Shown here in pieces: positions 1 through 8,908 of a stretch of DNA of 43,158 nucleotides. The translations under genes and the position numbers were made by a program. The first letter of the stretch is position 1. Each line of letters starts with the position of its first letter. Under the pieces are notes generated by a model. That model saw only the letters and a list, made by a program, of their open reading frames with translations. It was not told where the DNA came from and ran no database searches. Location: contig JADZCN010000168.1 in assembly GCA_020851565.1 (NCBI GenBank), positions 1 through 43,158 of the forward strand, in the 5' to 3' direction. This DNA comes from Acidobacteriota bacterium. GTDB taxonomy: Bacteria > Acidobacteriota > Vicinamibacteria > Vicinamibacterales > UBA2999.

Positions 1-239
1 ACTCGGACTTCATCTCCAACGGCGTGCTGGGCGTGCAGGGCAACCGCGACTTCTTCATGAACACGGTGAACTGGCTGGCGCAGCAGGAGAACCTCATCGC
101 CATCCGCCCGCGCGAGCCCGAGGATCGACGGCTCACGCTCACCGCCGATCAGCAGAGCCGCATCTTCTGGCTGTCGGTCATCCTCATCCCCGGCCTGGTC
201 TTCGCGGCCGGCATCTATTCCTGGTACGGGAGGCGGTAA
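1..239 (+). CDS. GldG-like ABC transporter auxiliary protein, C-terminal fragment
   Basis: The reading frame is open from the first base of the window, so the start lies upstream. About 79 residues are visible. They resemble the end of the GldG family (auxiliary component of gliding-motility-type ABC export systems): a stretch ending in NRDFFMNTVNWLAQQENLI, then a single hydrophobic segment (about the last 25 residues) and a short basic tail GRR, which suggests a C-terminal membrane anchor. The DUF4340 gene starts 2 bp later on the same strand. GldG-DUF4340 pairs are common next to such ABC transporters. The family call rests on a short fragment; the ATPase and permease genes expected upstream are outside the window. 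Confidence 0.7.
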   Translation, partial: SDFISNGVLGVQGNRDFFMNTVNWLAQQENLIAIRPREPEDRRLTLTADQQSRIFWLSVILIPGLVFAAGIYSWYGRR

Positions 240-241
240 CC

Positions 242-1612
242 ATGCGAGGCCTGTGGTCCACGCTGGCGCTCGTCCTCGTCCTCGCGGGACTGGGCGCCTA
301 CATCTACTTCGTCGAGTCCGACAAGCCCGCGCCGGGGCTCGAGCCCAACGAGAAGGTGTTCGCGGTCGAGTCCGGCACGATCCAGGAGGTGCGCGTCACC
401 GCGGGCGGAGAAACCACGGTCCTCGTGAAGAAGGACACCGGGTGGCAGATCACCGAGCCGGTGGCCACCGAGGCGGACCCCACGGAGGCATCGAGCCTGG
501 TGACCAACATCGCGTCGCTCGAGACCAGCCGCGTCATCGACGAGAACGCCTCCGACCTGGCGCCGTACGGCCTGGCCGAGCCGCGGATCAAGGTGGCGTT
601 CAAGGCCAACGGCAACCTGAGCGGAGAGGTGTACCTCGGCGACAAGACGCCGATGCAAGGCGACCTCTACGCGATGAAGGCTGGCGAGAAGAAGGTGTTC
701 CTCGTCTCGTCGTACATCGAGACCACCTTCGACAAGAAGCCCTTCGACCTGCGCGACAAGCGCGTCGTGAAGTTCGAGCGCGACAAGGTGGACAGCCTGG
801 AGCTGGCACGCGGTTCGGAGACCATGCGTCTCACTCGCTCGGGCAGCGACTGGAAGGTCGAGAGGCCCGTCGCGGGCCGTGCGGACTACTCGACGGTGGA
901 GGGCCTGCTGACTCGTCTCTCCACCGCGGGCATGGCCTCGATCGTCGAGGACAGCGCCGCGGACCTGGCGAAGTTCGGCCTCAACCCTCCGACGATGCGC
1001 ATTGCCGCCGGCGCCGGCAGCAGCCAGGCGGTCCTGGAGATCGGCAGGTCCGAGGGCGCGCAGCCCTACGCGCGCGACGTGGCCCGCTCGATGGTGTTCA
1101 CGCTCGACACGACGCTTGCCGAGGACCTGACGAAGCCCTTCGACGACTACCGCAAGAAGGAGCTGTTCGACGCGCGTCCCTTCTCCATGGAGCGGGTGCG
1201 CATCGCCCGCGCCACGGACGGGCCCGCACGAACCTGGACGTTCGAGAAGGTCAAGGACGGCGACACCGAGAAGTGGCGCGTGACGCCGGAAGGCGGCCAG
1301 GCGGCGGACACCGACCGCGTGAAGGTGGACGACTTCCTCAACAAGCTGACCGACCTGCGCGTGACGACCTTCGTGTCCTCCTCGACGAGCACCGGCCTCG
1401 GCGCGCCCATCCTGAACGTGGCCGTGAGTTACGACGGCGGTAAGTTCGAGCGCGTGCGCGTCGGCCGAGCGGGCCAGAAGCACTACGGGAACCGGGAGGG
1501 CGAGCAGGTGACCGGCGAGGTCGATCAGGCCGTCGTGGACGCCGCGCTCCAGGCACTCGACGCCGCCCTGGCCCCGCCGGCGCCCACTGCCGAGGCCACG
1601 GCCAAGCCGTGA
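242..1612 (+). CDS. DUF4340 domain-containing membrane-anchored protein
   Basis: 456-residue protein. One hydrophobic segment near residues 5-23 is followed by the extracytoplasmic sequence VESDKP, so it is probably anchored in the inner membrane and faces the periplasm. The rest has two similar lobes: phrases of the type W-x-[IV]-x-x-P followed by 'L..YGL..P' and 'L.KFGL.PP' recur near residues 70-120 and 190-250. This is typical of DUF4340 repeats. The family is of unknown function but regularly accompanies GldG-type ABC auxiliary genes, as it does here. The ATG lies 2 bp after the upstream stop. The 3' end overlaps the dacB start by 4 bp (GTGA), so translation is probably coupled. The tail is rich in Ala and Pro. 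Confidence 0.85.
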   Translation: MRGLWSTLALVLVLAGLGAYIYFVESDKPAPGLEPNEKVFAVESGTIQEVRVTAGGETTVLVKKDTGWQITEPVATEADPTEASSLVTNIASLETSRVIDENASDLAPYGLAEPRIKVAFKANGNLSGEVYLGDKTPMQGDLYAMKAGEKKVFLVSSYIETTFDKKPFDLRDKRVVKFERDKVDSLELARGSETMRLTRSGSDWKVERPVAGRADYSTVEGLLTRLSTAGMASIVEDSAADLAKFGLNPPTMRIAAGAGSSQAVLEIGRSEGAQPYARDVARSMVFTLDTTLAEDLTKPFDDYRKKELFDARPFSMERVRIARATDGPARTWTFEKVKDGDTEKWRVTPEGGQAADTDRVKVDDFLNKLTDLRVTTFVSSSTSTGLGAPILNVAVSYDGGKFERVRVGRAGQKHYGNREGEQVTGEVDQAVVDAALQALDAALAPPAPTAEATAKP

Positions 1613-3123
1613 CGTTCCGCTCGCGCGCGTGCGCCCTGGCGCTGGCCAGCTCGCTCCTGGCCGGCGCCTGCGCCGCGCGCATCCCCGCGCCGCCGCCCCA
1701 GCCCCCGCCCGCTCCGGCGCTCTCCCCCGCGGAGCAGCTCCAGTCGGACCTCACGGAACTCTTCACGAGCCCCACGCTGGGCCACGCGCACCTGGCGGTC
1801 CTGGTGCGCTCGCTCACGAACGGCGAGACCTTCTACGCGCTCAACGAGCGCCGCATGATGGTGCCGGCATCGAACCAGAAGCTGCTGACCGCGGCCGCCG
1901 CCGCCGCCAGGCTGGGCTGGGATTATCGCTACACGACAAGGGTCCTCGCCAACGGGACCCTCCTCGACAACGGCACGCTCGAGGGCGACCTCATCGTCGT
2001 CGGCAGCGGCGACCCCACGATCAACCCGCGCCACCCGGATCGCTGGGCCGCGCTGGACAACTGGGCCGGGCAGATTGCCGCTCGCGGCGTGAAGGTCATC
2101 GGCGGCAACCTCATCGGAGACGACAACGCGTTCGCCGAACCGGGCTGGGGCTCCGGCTGGTCGTGGGAGGATCTGGCGCTGGGCTATGGAGCGCCCGTGG
2201 GCGCGCTCCAGTACCACGAGAACCAGGTGGAGCTGATGATCGGCCCCGGCCTCGAGGCGGGCGCGCGCGCCATCATCAGCACGTCGCCGCCCGGCAGCGG
2301 GATGCTCATCGACCACGACGTCACCACGGTGGCCGAGGGCGAGCCCACGCGCATCGTCCTCGAGCGCGTGCCGGGGTTCACCATCCTGACGGTGCGAGGG
2401 CAGATCGCTGTCGGCGCGAAGCCGCGCATCGAGTACGCGGCGGTGGAGAACCCCACGCTGCTGTTCGTGAACGCGTTCCGCGAGGCGCTGGCGCGCAAGG
2501 GCGTGTTCGTCAGCGGCGCCGCGATGGACGTGGACGCGCTGGTAAAGCCGCTGGACCTGTCGAAGGCCGAGACCTGGGTGACGGATCAGTCGGCGCCGCT
2601 CTTCGAGATCGTGGACGTGCTGCAGAAGTGGAGCCGCAACGGCTACGCCGAGACGCTGCTGTGGACGCTGTCGCCCCCGGGAGCGCCCGCGAGCGAATCG
2701 GAGGGGCTGAAGGCACTGCGCGAGACGCTCACCACCCTGGGCGTCGCGCCCGAGCTGTACGCGGCCTTCGATGGGTCCGGCCTCTCGCGGTACGACATGG
2801 TCAGTGCCGAGGCGCTCGCGGCACTCCTGACCCGGATCTGGAACGACCCGGCGCTGCTGGGGCCCTATCGGAACGCGCTCCCCGTCGCGGGCGTGGCCGG
2901 CTCGCTCGGGGCGCGCATGAAGGGCACACCCGCCGAGAAGCGCGTCTGGGCGAAGACCGGCTCGATGTTCAACATCCGCTCGCTCTCCGGCTACGTGCTC
3001 ACGGCGGACGACGAGCCGCTGGTGTTCTCGTTCCTCGCGAACAACTACACCGTGCCGTCAAGGGAGATCGACGAGCTGATGGACAAGGCGCTCGTCCTGA
3101 TCGCGGGGTTCACGAGGAGATAG
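1609..3123 (+). CDS. dacB: D-alanyl-D-alanine carboxypeptidase/endopeptidase (PBP4, S13 family)
   Basis: 504-residue S13 peptidase of the DacB/PBP4 type, which trims or cleaves D-Ala-containing peptides of peptidoglycan in the periplasm. All three penicillin-binding motifs are visible: SxxK as S88-N-Q-K91, SxN as SRNGYAE near residue 340, and KTG in KTGSMFN near residue 445. The long insertion between the first two motifs is typical of the family. The N-terminus is a signal sequence ending in LLAGAC, so Cys21 may be lipidated, although the lipobox is not ideal. A Pro-rich linker follows. Translation begins at a GTG that overlaps the DUF4340 stop. No other cell-wall gene is adjacent. Confidence 0.93.
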   Translation: MTFRSRACALALASSLLAGACAARIPAPPPQPPPAPALSPAEQLQSDLTELFTSPTLGHAHLAVLVRSLTNGETFYALNERRMMVPASNQKLLTAAAAAARLGWDYRYTTRVLANGTLLDNGTLEGDLIVVGSGDPTINPRHPDRWAALDNWAGQIAARGVKVIGGNLIGDDNAFAEPGWGSGWSWEDLALGYGAPVGALQYHENQVELMIGPGLEAGARAIISTSPPGSGMLIDHDVTTVAEGEPTRIVLERVPGFTILTVRGQIAVGAKPRIEYAAVENPTLLFVNAFREALARKGVFVSGAAMDVDALVKPLDLSKAETWVTDQSAPLFEIVDVLQKWSRNGYAETLLWTLSPPGAPASESEGLKALRETLTTLGVAPELYAAFDGSGLSRYDMVSAEALAALLTRIWNDPALLGPYRNALPVAGVAGSLGARMKGTPAEKRVWAKTGSMFNIRSLSGYVLTADDEPLVFSFLANNYTVPSREIDELMDKALVLIAGFTRR

Positions 3124-3151
3124 CTCTCCCACCCAGCGAAGCGAGGGCCCA

Positions 3152-3195
3152 CCGCCCGGAGGGCGGCCCACCCGGCCTACCGCGCCGATGGCGCG
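3152..3195. terminator. Hairpin pair between convergent genes
   Basis: Between the convergent dacB and ankyrin genes are two perfect short inverted repeats: CCGCCC-GGA-GGGCGG (3152-3166) and CGCGCC-GAT-GGCGCG (3181-3195). Neither is followed by a clear T-run, so they are candidate bidirectional transcription-end structures and not classical intrinsic terminators. Confidence 0.4.
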
Positions 3196-3200
3196 GCCCC

Positions 3201-4907
3201 TCAGCAGGACACGCACTTGTGGTTGTTTTTCGCGCCCAGCTTCTCGAGCAGCGCGATCGTCTCGGGGAACGGCTGCGTGCGCTGCACCGGGCCATTGGCC
3301 ATGTCCACCGTCGTCTGACCCGCGCGGTTCACGCGCGTGACGATGGCGCCCTTCGAGACGAGATAGAGGATCATCTCGTTGTCGCCGCGCGCGGCGGCAT
3401 GGTGCACGGCGGTGTTGCCGTCGGCGTCCACCGCGTTGACGTCCGCGCCCGTCTCCTCGACGAGATACTTCACGGCCGCCAGCAGACCCGTCGGCGCGAA
3501 ATGGTGCGAGTTGGCTGCGAACCCGAAGCCGTAGCCCACTCCGGCCGCGGCCTGGAGCGGCGTGACGTTGGGCCCGCCCACCGGGACCGGCGGCACGCCG
3601 GACCGGTCCTCTGCGCCCGCCCCCCCGCCAAACCGCCGGGACATCGGTTTCATCGTCGGGATGGCCGGATCCGCGCCCGCGGCGATGAGCATCTTCATCG
3701 CCTCGACGTCGGCGGCGTAGGCGGCGCGCCAGAAGGGCGTGGCGCCAATCTCGTCCACGCTCGACTGATCGAAGTTGTAGCCGGAGTACCAGACCTTCTT
3801 CACCAGTCGCTGGTTCGGGTCGGCGCCCTTCGCGAGCAACAGGCGCATCATCTCGAGGTACGACCGGCCCTGCTGCAGGTGCGCGCGCGGCTGCGGGTAG
3901 GCGGCAATGGGTGCCCACTGTACGTTGAGCACGCCGTAGAGCGGACCGACGCCCGCGTCGCTCACCATGTTCGGATCCGCGCCCTTGTCGATGAGCGTGG
4001 CCGCGATGTCGAAGTGGCCGTTGATGACGGCGACCAGGAGCGGCGTCGCCTTGTCACCCGGGCTCGGCAGGTTGACGGGCACGCCGCCCTCGAGGAGCGC
4101 CGCCACCGAACGGGCCGCACCCTGGCGCGCGGCGAAGTGGAGCGCGGTGAGCCCACCCTGGGCGCCGATGAGCTCGTTGTACCGGTAGGGACGCGTCAGC
4201 CCTGGCACCTGCCTGCGCTCGGCTTCGGATGGCACGTTCTGGCGGATCTGCCCCTGCAGGGGATCGGCCTCGACAGCCATCGTGAGCGCGTTCAGGTCCA
4301 CGACCTTCGATGCCACCGTGGCATTCGCGCCGCGCGCGAGCAGCAGCTTCACGACGTCCGCGCGGTCCAGGCCCGCGGCCACCATCAGCGCCGTCTGGCC
4401 GTGCGCGGCCTCCATCGCGTCGATAGCGGCGCCGTTCTCGACGAGCCGCATGACCGTGTCGGTGCTGCCGGAGCGCGCCGCGAGCAGGAGCGGCGTCGCG
4501 CCGGTGGCGGTGGGCACGTCCACCGAGGCGCCAGCCGCGATGAGCGCCGCCACCACGCGCGCATGGCCGGCGAGGCTCGCCAGGTGGAGCGGTGTGTAGG
4601 CGCCCAGCCGCGTCATGGCCCTGGGATTGGCGCCCGCCGTCAGGAGAAGGCTGGCAAGGTCGGCGTCACCGCGCTGGGCCGCGAAGTGCAGGGCCGTCAT
4701 CCCGTCGCCCTGGGCCTCGTTCACGTCAGCGCCGTTCTTCAGCAGCGCGCGCACGGCCGCCAGGTCGCCCGCACGGGCCGCGTCGGCCACCGTCAGGTCG
4801 CCGGGCGCGGCGTGAAGAGCCCCGGCCAGCACCACGGCGGCAAGCAGGGAGAACGAAGCCGCGAGGCTACGGCGGGACTGAAGTCCCGCCGCTCCGACTG
4901 GCTTCAT
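3201..4907 (-). CDS. Secreted ankyrin-repeat protein
   Basis: 568-residue protein with an N-terminal signal peptide (hydrophobic run SFSLLAAVVLAGALHA, predicted cut after AHA or HAA). A long series of ankyrin repeats follows, with the diagnostic phrases G-x-T-x-L-H-x-A-A and LL..GA[DN].N at about 33-residue spacing. Two series flank a less regular central segment. It ends in CVSC. Ankyrin repeats bind proteins; the partner is unknown. The ATG overlaps the stop of the DUF1552 gene (ATGA), and DUF1592-DUF1552-ankyrin form one coupled unit, so it may work with those exported proteins. The start of the signal peptide (residues about 6-13) is encoded by a dispersed palindromic repeat, which is unusual. 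A later start is possible. Confidence 0.88.
   Translation of the reverse strand: MKPVGAAGLQSRRSLAASFSLLAAVVLAGALHAAPGDLTVADAARAGDLAAVRALLKNGADVNEAQGDGMTALHFAAQRGDADLASLLLTAGANPRAMTRLGAYTPLHLASLAGHARVVAALIAAGASVDVPTATGATPLLLAARSGSTDTVMRLVENGAAIDAMEAAHGQTALMVAAGLDRADVVKLLLARGANATVASKVVDLNALTMAVEADPLQGQIRQNVPSEAERRQVPGLTRPYRYNELIGAQGGLTALHFAARQGAARSVAALLEGGVPVNLPSPGDKATPLLVAVINGHFDIAATLIDKGADPNMVSDAGVGPLYGVLNVQWAPIAAYPQPRAHLQQGRSYLEMMRLLLAKGADPNQRLVKKVWYSGYNFDQSSVDEIGATPFWRAAYAADVEAMKMLIAAGADPAIPTMKPMSRRFGGGAGAEDRSGVPPVPVGGPNVTPLQAAAGVGYGFGFAANSHHFAPTGLLAAVKYLVEETGADVNAVDADGNTAVHHAAARGDNEMILYLVSKGAIVTRVNRAGQTTVDMANGPVQRTQPFPETIALLEKLGAKNNHKCVSC
4871..4890. repeat. Dispersed REP-like palindrome, copy A
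   Basis: Perfect inverted repeat with arms GGCGGGACT and AGTCCCGCC around GA, followed by GCTCCG. It lies inside the 5' end of the ankyrin gene, where it encodes part of the signal peptide region. Two related copies are at 20645-20666 and 28752-28775; arm differences between copies are compensated on the opposite arm. Confidence 0.75.
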
Positions 4908-6307
4908 AGCGCCACCGTGGCCGGCACGCCCGGGCTGTTCAGGTCCATCACGCCGCTGCTGTCGCCGAACTGCGCCGCCTCGACGCCGAGCCCCTGCAGC
5001 ATCCCCAGCATGGCATTGGCCATCGGCGTGCCGTCGGCCGCGCGCACGTGCATATTGCCCTTCAGCGCGCCGCCCGCGTGGCCCAGCAGGATGAGCGGGC
5101 ACCGCTTGTGGTTGTGCACGTTCGAGTTGCCCATCGACGAACCGTAGATGACGAGCGTGTTGTCGAGCAGGGTGCCGTCGCCATCCGGCGTGGCCTTCAG
5201 TTTCTCGATGAGATGCGGCAGCAGGCCGACGTGATAGGTGTTGATCTTCTGGAAGTCCTCGATGCGATCGTCGCGGTCCAGGTGGTGCGACGACGTGTGG
5301 AACGCGGTGTTCGATCCGCTCTCCTTGAACACCCGGTTCGACACGTCGCGACTGAGCTTGAACGAGGAGATGCGCGTGACGTCCGAGGCCAGGGCCACGG
5401 CCTGCAGGTCGCACATCAGCTTCACGTGGTCCGCGAACGAGTCGGGCACGCCCACCGGCGCACCCGGCAGCTCGCGCGGCTCGCCGCTCGTGTTCGACGC
5501 CTCGACCTTCTGGATCCGCCGCTCGATCTCCCGAACGTCGTCCAGGTAGTCCGAGAGCCGGGCCTGGTCCGCGACGCTCAGCTTTGCCTTGAGGTCGTTC
5601 ACCGACTCGGTCACCCAGTCCAGGATGCTGCGGTCGTCCTGCCGCCGCGCCCGCCGGGCCTCCGGCGTCGCGCCCACGCCGAACAGCTGGTCGAACACCG
5701 CGCGCGGGTCGCGGATCATCGGCATCGGGTCGGTCGGCGACGCCCAGCTGATGGTGTCCGTGTAGACGCAGGAGTAGTTGTACGAGCAGCCGCCCGCCTG
5801 GTCCACGTTCTCGATGCACAGCTGCATCGACGGGATCGGGGTCTCACCGCCGTATTTCTGCGCGTAGATCTGGTCGAACGACGTGCCCGCGTAGACATCC
5901 GAGCCCTGCGTCTGCTTCGGGCGGGCCTGCGTGAGGAACACCGCGGCGGATCGGAAGTGGTCCGCGCCGATCTCGGGCGGCAGGAACGCCTCGGCGTTGC
6001 GGCAGTCGGTGTTGCTGACGATGGTCAGGTAGTCGCGGTACGGCTCGAGCGAGCGCAGGCTCGTCGGCGAGAGGTCGAAGCCGCTGCCGGTCGCCGCTGG
6101 CGACCACATGTTCTTCCGGATGCCATAGGCCGTGCTGCCGGCTGCGCCGTGGACCATCTCCATGGCGATCAGGCGCACGGGCCGGCGGCGATCCTGGGCG
6201 CGCGCGGCGCCCGCGGGCGTCATGGCATCGAGGAACGGGAGCGCGATGGTCACGCCGAGGCCGCGAAGCATCGTGCGGCGGGACAGGTGCTGGCGGGTGA
6301 TCAGCAT
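4904..6307 (-). CDS. DUF1552 domain-containing Tat-exported protein
   Basis: 467-residue protein. The chosen ATG gives the N-terminus MLITRQHLSRRTMLRGLGV, a twin-arginine signal (SRRTML) with a following hydrophobic stretch and an Ala-rich cleavage region near residue 35. The body matches the DUF1552 family of Planctomycetes and Acidobacteria (for example NTDCRNAE, GADHFR, GTSFDQIYA, TSSHH and NTLVIYGSSMGNSN). The last phrase and the general layout recall sulfatase/alkaline-phosphatase-like folds, but no reaction is established. It is almost always linked to a DUF1592 cytochrome gene, as here (50 bp upstream). Its stop overlaps the ankyrin start. Extending the frame upstream runs into the tandem repeat, so the Tat start is preferred. 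Confidence 0.9.
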   Translation of the reverse strand: MLITRQHLSRRTMLRGLGVTIALPFLDAMTPAGAARAQDRRRPVRLIAMEMVHGAAGSTAYGIRKNMWSPAATGSGFDLSPTSLRSLEPYRDYLTIVSNTDCRNAEAFLPPEIGADHFRSAAVFLTQARPKQTQGSDVYAGTSFDQIYAQKYGGETPIPSMQLCIENVDQAGGCSYNYSCVYTDTISWASPTDPMPMIRDPRAVFDQLFGVGATPEARRARRQDDRSILDWVTESVNDLKAKLSVADQARLSDYLDDVREIERRIQKVEASNTSGEPRELPGAPVGVPDSFADHVKLMCDLQAVALASDVTRISSFKLSRDVSNRVFKESGSNTAFHTSSHHLDRDDRIEDFQKINTYHVGLLPHLIEKLKATPDGDGTLLDNTLVIYGSSMGNSNVHNHKRCPLILLGHAGGALKGNMHVRAADGTPMANAMLGMLQGLGVEAAQFGDSSGVMDLNSPGVPATVAL

Positions 6308-6356
6308 GGTCTTGGGGTCTTGGGGTCTTGAGGTCTTGGGGTCTTGAGATCTTGGG
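6308..6356. repeat. 8-bp tandem array (GGTCTTGG)6
   Basis: Six consecutive 8-bp units close to GGTCTTGG, with G/A variants at the last position, fill the whole spacer between the DUF1592 stop and the DUF1552 start. On the minus strand the unit reads CCAAGACC, the same word as the arrays at 19029-19100 and 21631-21705. Confidence 0.9.
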
Positions 6357-8807
6357 TCAGTGGCCGGGCGCGGGCGCCGGCATGGTGGTCTCCGTCGCGG
6401 CCTTCGGGACGCGCGCGCGCTGGAAGGCGGGGCTCTCGACGACGCCCGTGATGAACGCGCCCAGACGGTAACCGTCGGCCGCGGCATCGCGGATGACCTT
6501 TCGCACCATCGGCATGTCCGCCGCCTCGATGCGACGGCCCAGGGCATAGGTCATCAGGCTTTCCGTGAAGCTCAGGAGGAAAGCGTCCTTCCACTTGAGG
6601 ACCGCGTTCCGCAGGCCCGCCGGGCCTTCCATCGTGGTGCCGTCGTAGAGCGTGCCCGAGGCGTCCACCGGCACCATGCCGTCGTTCACGCGCCACCGGC
6701 CGGTGGCGTCGAAGTTGTCGAGCGCCAGGCCCAGCGGGTCGATGACGCGGTGGCACGAGTTGCACGCCGGGTTCGACCGGTGCTGCTCCATGCGCTGGCG
6801 GACCGAGAGCATCTGCCCGGTGGCGCTGGTCCCCTTTGTCTCCTCCAGCGCGGGAACGTTGGGCGGCGGGGGCGGGGGCGGCGCGCCCAGCAGCACCTCC
6901 ATCACCCACTTGCCGCGCATCACCGGCGAGGTGCGATCCGCAATCGACGTGAGCGTCAGCACGCTGCCGTGCCCGAGGATGCCGCGCCGGTACTCCGGCA
7001 GCGTCACGCGCTGGAACTCCTGCCCCGTCACGTTCGGGATACCGTAGTGCCGTGCGACACGCTCGTTGACGAAGGTGTAGTCCGCCGTGAGCAGGTCGAA
7101 GAGGCTTCGATCCTCGCGCACGAGGCTGTCGAAGAAGAGCTCCGTCTCCCTCTTCAGCGCGACCGACAGCGTCTGGTCCGCGTACGGGAACAGGATGGGA
7201 TCCGGCGTCGTCCGCAGCAGGTCCTGCAGTCGCAACCACTGCGAGGCAAAGCGGGTGGCCAGCGCTTCCGACCGTGGGTCGGCCACCATGCGCCGCGCCT
7301 GAGTCGCCAGCACACCGGGCGCGCCCAGCCGGCCCTTCCCAGCCAGCGTCATCAGCTCCTCGTCCGGCCCCGAGCCCCAGAGGAAGAACGAGAGACGCGA
7401 GGCCAGCTCGTAGTCACCCAGCCGGTAGACCGCGCCAGCGGCCACGCGCGTCGGCTGCTCCTCGACGCGAAACAGGAACTGCGGGCTCGCCAGGATGGCT
7501 TCGAGCGCCTTGGTGACGCCGCGCTCGAAGTTGCCGCCGCTCCGGCCGCGCGCGTAGAACGTCATCAGGCGACCGAAGTCCTTCTCGCTGACCGGCCGCC
7601 GGAACGCCTGGGTTGCCAGACGCCGCACGATCCGCGAGGCGCAGGGCTCCTCCTCGGCGGCTGTCGTCGGCCGGCAGGTGAAGATCATCCGGCGGCTGGG
7701 CGTGTCGGACACGCCCGTCACGCGGTGCGGACCGACGATGCTGAGGCTGCGGAGGTGCGGGAGGGTGGTGATGCCGTAGGCCGTGCCGATCTCGGTGTCG
7801 GCCATCGTGTGCTCGATGGGCGCCATGAGGTCGTTGATGAGGCCGTCGAACTTCTGGAGGAAGGCCGCGGTGACGCGGTGCGTGCCCGCGCGCACGTGGA
7901 TGGGCGCGGTCTTGACGGTGAGGCCCGTCTTCTCCTCGCTCATCCGCGGATCGATGTCGACGAGGGCGACGCGCGCGCCGTCGATGGAGACTTCCATCTT
8001 CTCCTCCGCCGAGGTGCTGCCGTAGAGCAGGCCCAACGGCTCGGCGTAGAAGTCCATGCTGAAGACGTAATCGCCGTCGGCGACGAAGGTATGGTCCACC
8101 GAGACGCCGCCGCGCGTACCGAGCGGTGCGCCGTCGGCGCGCTCCAGCTGCGACGCGGTCTTGGGGAGGCTGTAGGTGGCCTGCGTGGCGGAGGTCGTCG
8201 GGTCGCCGATGGCGAGCGTGGCCACGCGGCTCGCCGCGCGCAGGTAGCCTTCCATCAGCGTCGGCGAGAAGGCCTGCACGTCCGCCACGTTGTCGAAGCC
8301 ATCGCTGATGGTGTCGGCGGGCAGGAAGGGCGTGACGTCCACGTCGAGGCCGACCAGCTGGTTCACGGCGCGCGCGTATTCGGCTCGGTTCAGGCGCTGG
8401 AACGGGCGCCATCCGGGGTCGGGCGTCGGGCCCGCCAGGGCGTCCATCCACTGCTCGAGCGCGGTGGCGAGGCCGGCCAGCACCGGGCCCTCGGGCCGCT
8501 TTGCGCCCGCTGGTGGCATCATGCCCGCGCGCAGCTTGCGGATCATCTTCTCGGCGGTCTCGCGCGCCTCGCCCGCCTGCTCCGCCGTCCAGCCCTGGAG
8601 CGAGAGGCCGCCGGCCTTCGCGCGGTCGCTGTGGCAGCCGGCGCAGTACTGTTTCACGGTCTCGGTCTGGGCCGCGGTCGAGAGCTCACCGGCGTGCGAG
8701 GGCACCGGACGGACCGGCGCCGCCGCGGGGGCCGACGCCTGCTCCCGGGCCGAGGCGACGAGCCCGAGCGCGCACACGATGGACGAAACGGCCAGCAGCT
8801 GTTTCAT
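6357..8807 (-). CDS. DUF1592/DUF1587/DUF1585 multidomain cytochrome c-like protein
   Basis: 816-residue secreted protein with an N-terminal signal peptide. A haem-binding site CAGCH occurs near residue 55 and a second CxxCH (CNSCH) near residue 690, in the phrase CNSCHRVIDPLGLALDNFD that is characteristic of the DUF1588/DUF1585 end of this family. In between are the DUF1587 (FQRLNRAEYARAVNQLVGLD), DUF1592 and carbohydrate-binding-like segments. This architecture is typical of Planctomycetes and Acidobacteria and is paired with DUF1552. Its substrate is not established; exported redox enzymes acting on polymers are often proposed. It is the first gene of a three-gene run. A TATACT box lies 22 bp upstream of the ATG. 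Confidence 0.9.
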   Translation of the reverse strand: MKQLLAVSSIVCALGLVASAREQASAPAAAPVRPVPSHAGELSTAAQTETVKQYCAGCHSDRAKAGGLSLQGWTAEQAGEARETAEKMIRKLRAGMMPPAGAKRPEGPVLAGLATALEQWMDALAGPTPDPGWRPFQRLNRAEYARAVNQLVGLDVDVTPFLPADTISDGFDNVADVQAFSPTLMEGYLRAASRVATLAIGDPTTSATQATYSLPKTASQLERADGAPLGTRGGVSVDHTFVADGDYVFSMDFYAEPLGLLYGSTSAEEKMEVSIDGARVALVDIDPRMSEEKTGLTVKTAPIHVRAGTHRVTAAFLQKFDGLINDLMAPIEHTMADTEIGTAYGITTLPHLRSLSIVGPHRVTGVSDTPSRRMIFTCRPTTAAEEEPCASRIVRRLATQAFRRPVSEKDFGRLMTFYARGRSGGNFERGVTKALEAILASPQFLFRVEEQPTRVAAGAVYRLGDYELASRLSFFLWGSGPDEELMTLAGKGRLGAPGVLATQARRMVADPRSEALATRFASQWLRLQDLLRTTPDPILFPYADQTLSVALKRETELFFDSLVREDRSLFDLLTADYTFVNERVARHYGIPNVTGQEFQRVTLPEYRRGILGHGSVLTLTSIADRTSPVMRGKWVMEVLLGAPPPPPPPNVPALEETKGTSATGQMLSVRQRMEQHRSNPACNSCHRVIDPLGLALDNFDATGRWRVNDGMVPVDASGTLYDGTTMEGPAGLRNAVLKWKDAFLLSFTESLMTYALGRRIEAADMPMVRKVIRDAAADGYRLGAFITGVVESPAFQRARVPKAATETTMPAPAPGH

Positions 8808-8829
8808 GTGTTCCCCGAACGTTCCGGGA

Positions 8830-8835
8830 AGTATA
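8830..8835 (-). promoter_or_regulatory. -10-like box upstream of DUF1592 gene
   Basis: TATACT on the minus strand, 22 bp before the ATG. Between them is an imperfect palindrome, CCCGGAACGTTCGGGG, that could be an operator. No convincing -35 hexamer was found in the repeat-rich sequence upstream. Confidence 0.4.
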
Positions 8836-8851
8836 CGGCGGGCGGGGGTCT

Positions 8852-8890
8852 GAAGGCGGAAGGCAAAAGGCGGAAGGCAAAAAGGCAGAA
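8852..8890. repeat. Short tandem repeat AAGGCGGAAGGCAAA
   Basis: A 15-bp unit occurs about two and a half times in the spacer between the yeiH-like stop and the DUF1592 promoter. It merges into the stem of the intrinsic terminator at 8879-8908. Confidence 0.7.
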
Positions 8891-8908
8891 ATGCACCGCT
8901 TCTGCCTT
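8879..8908 (-). terminator. Intrinsic terminator after YeiH-like gene
   Basis: On the minus strand AAGGCAGAA and TTCTGCCTT form a perfect 9-bp stem around a 9-nt loop, followed directly by a run of five T. The stem begins at the stop codon of the transporter gene. This is the clearest Rho-independent terminator in the first half of the window. Confidence 0.8.

Noticed and set aside
1629..5147. Very long open frame on the plus strand running through dacB and antisense to the ankyrin gene
   Set aside because: Its translation is low-complexity Arg/Ala/Gly sequence without family marks. Strong genes occupy the same DNA in other frames, so it is a high-GC artefact.
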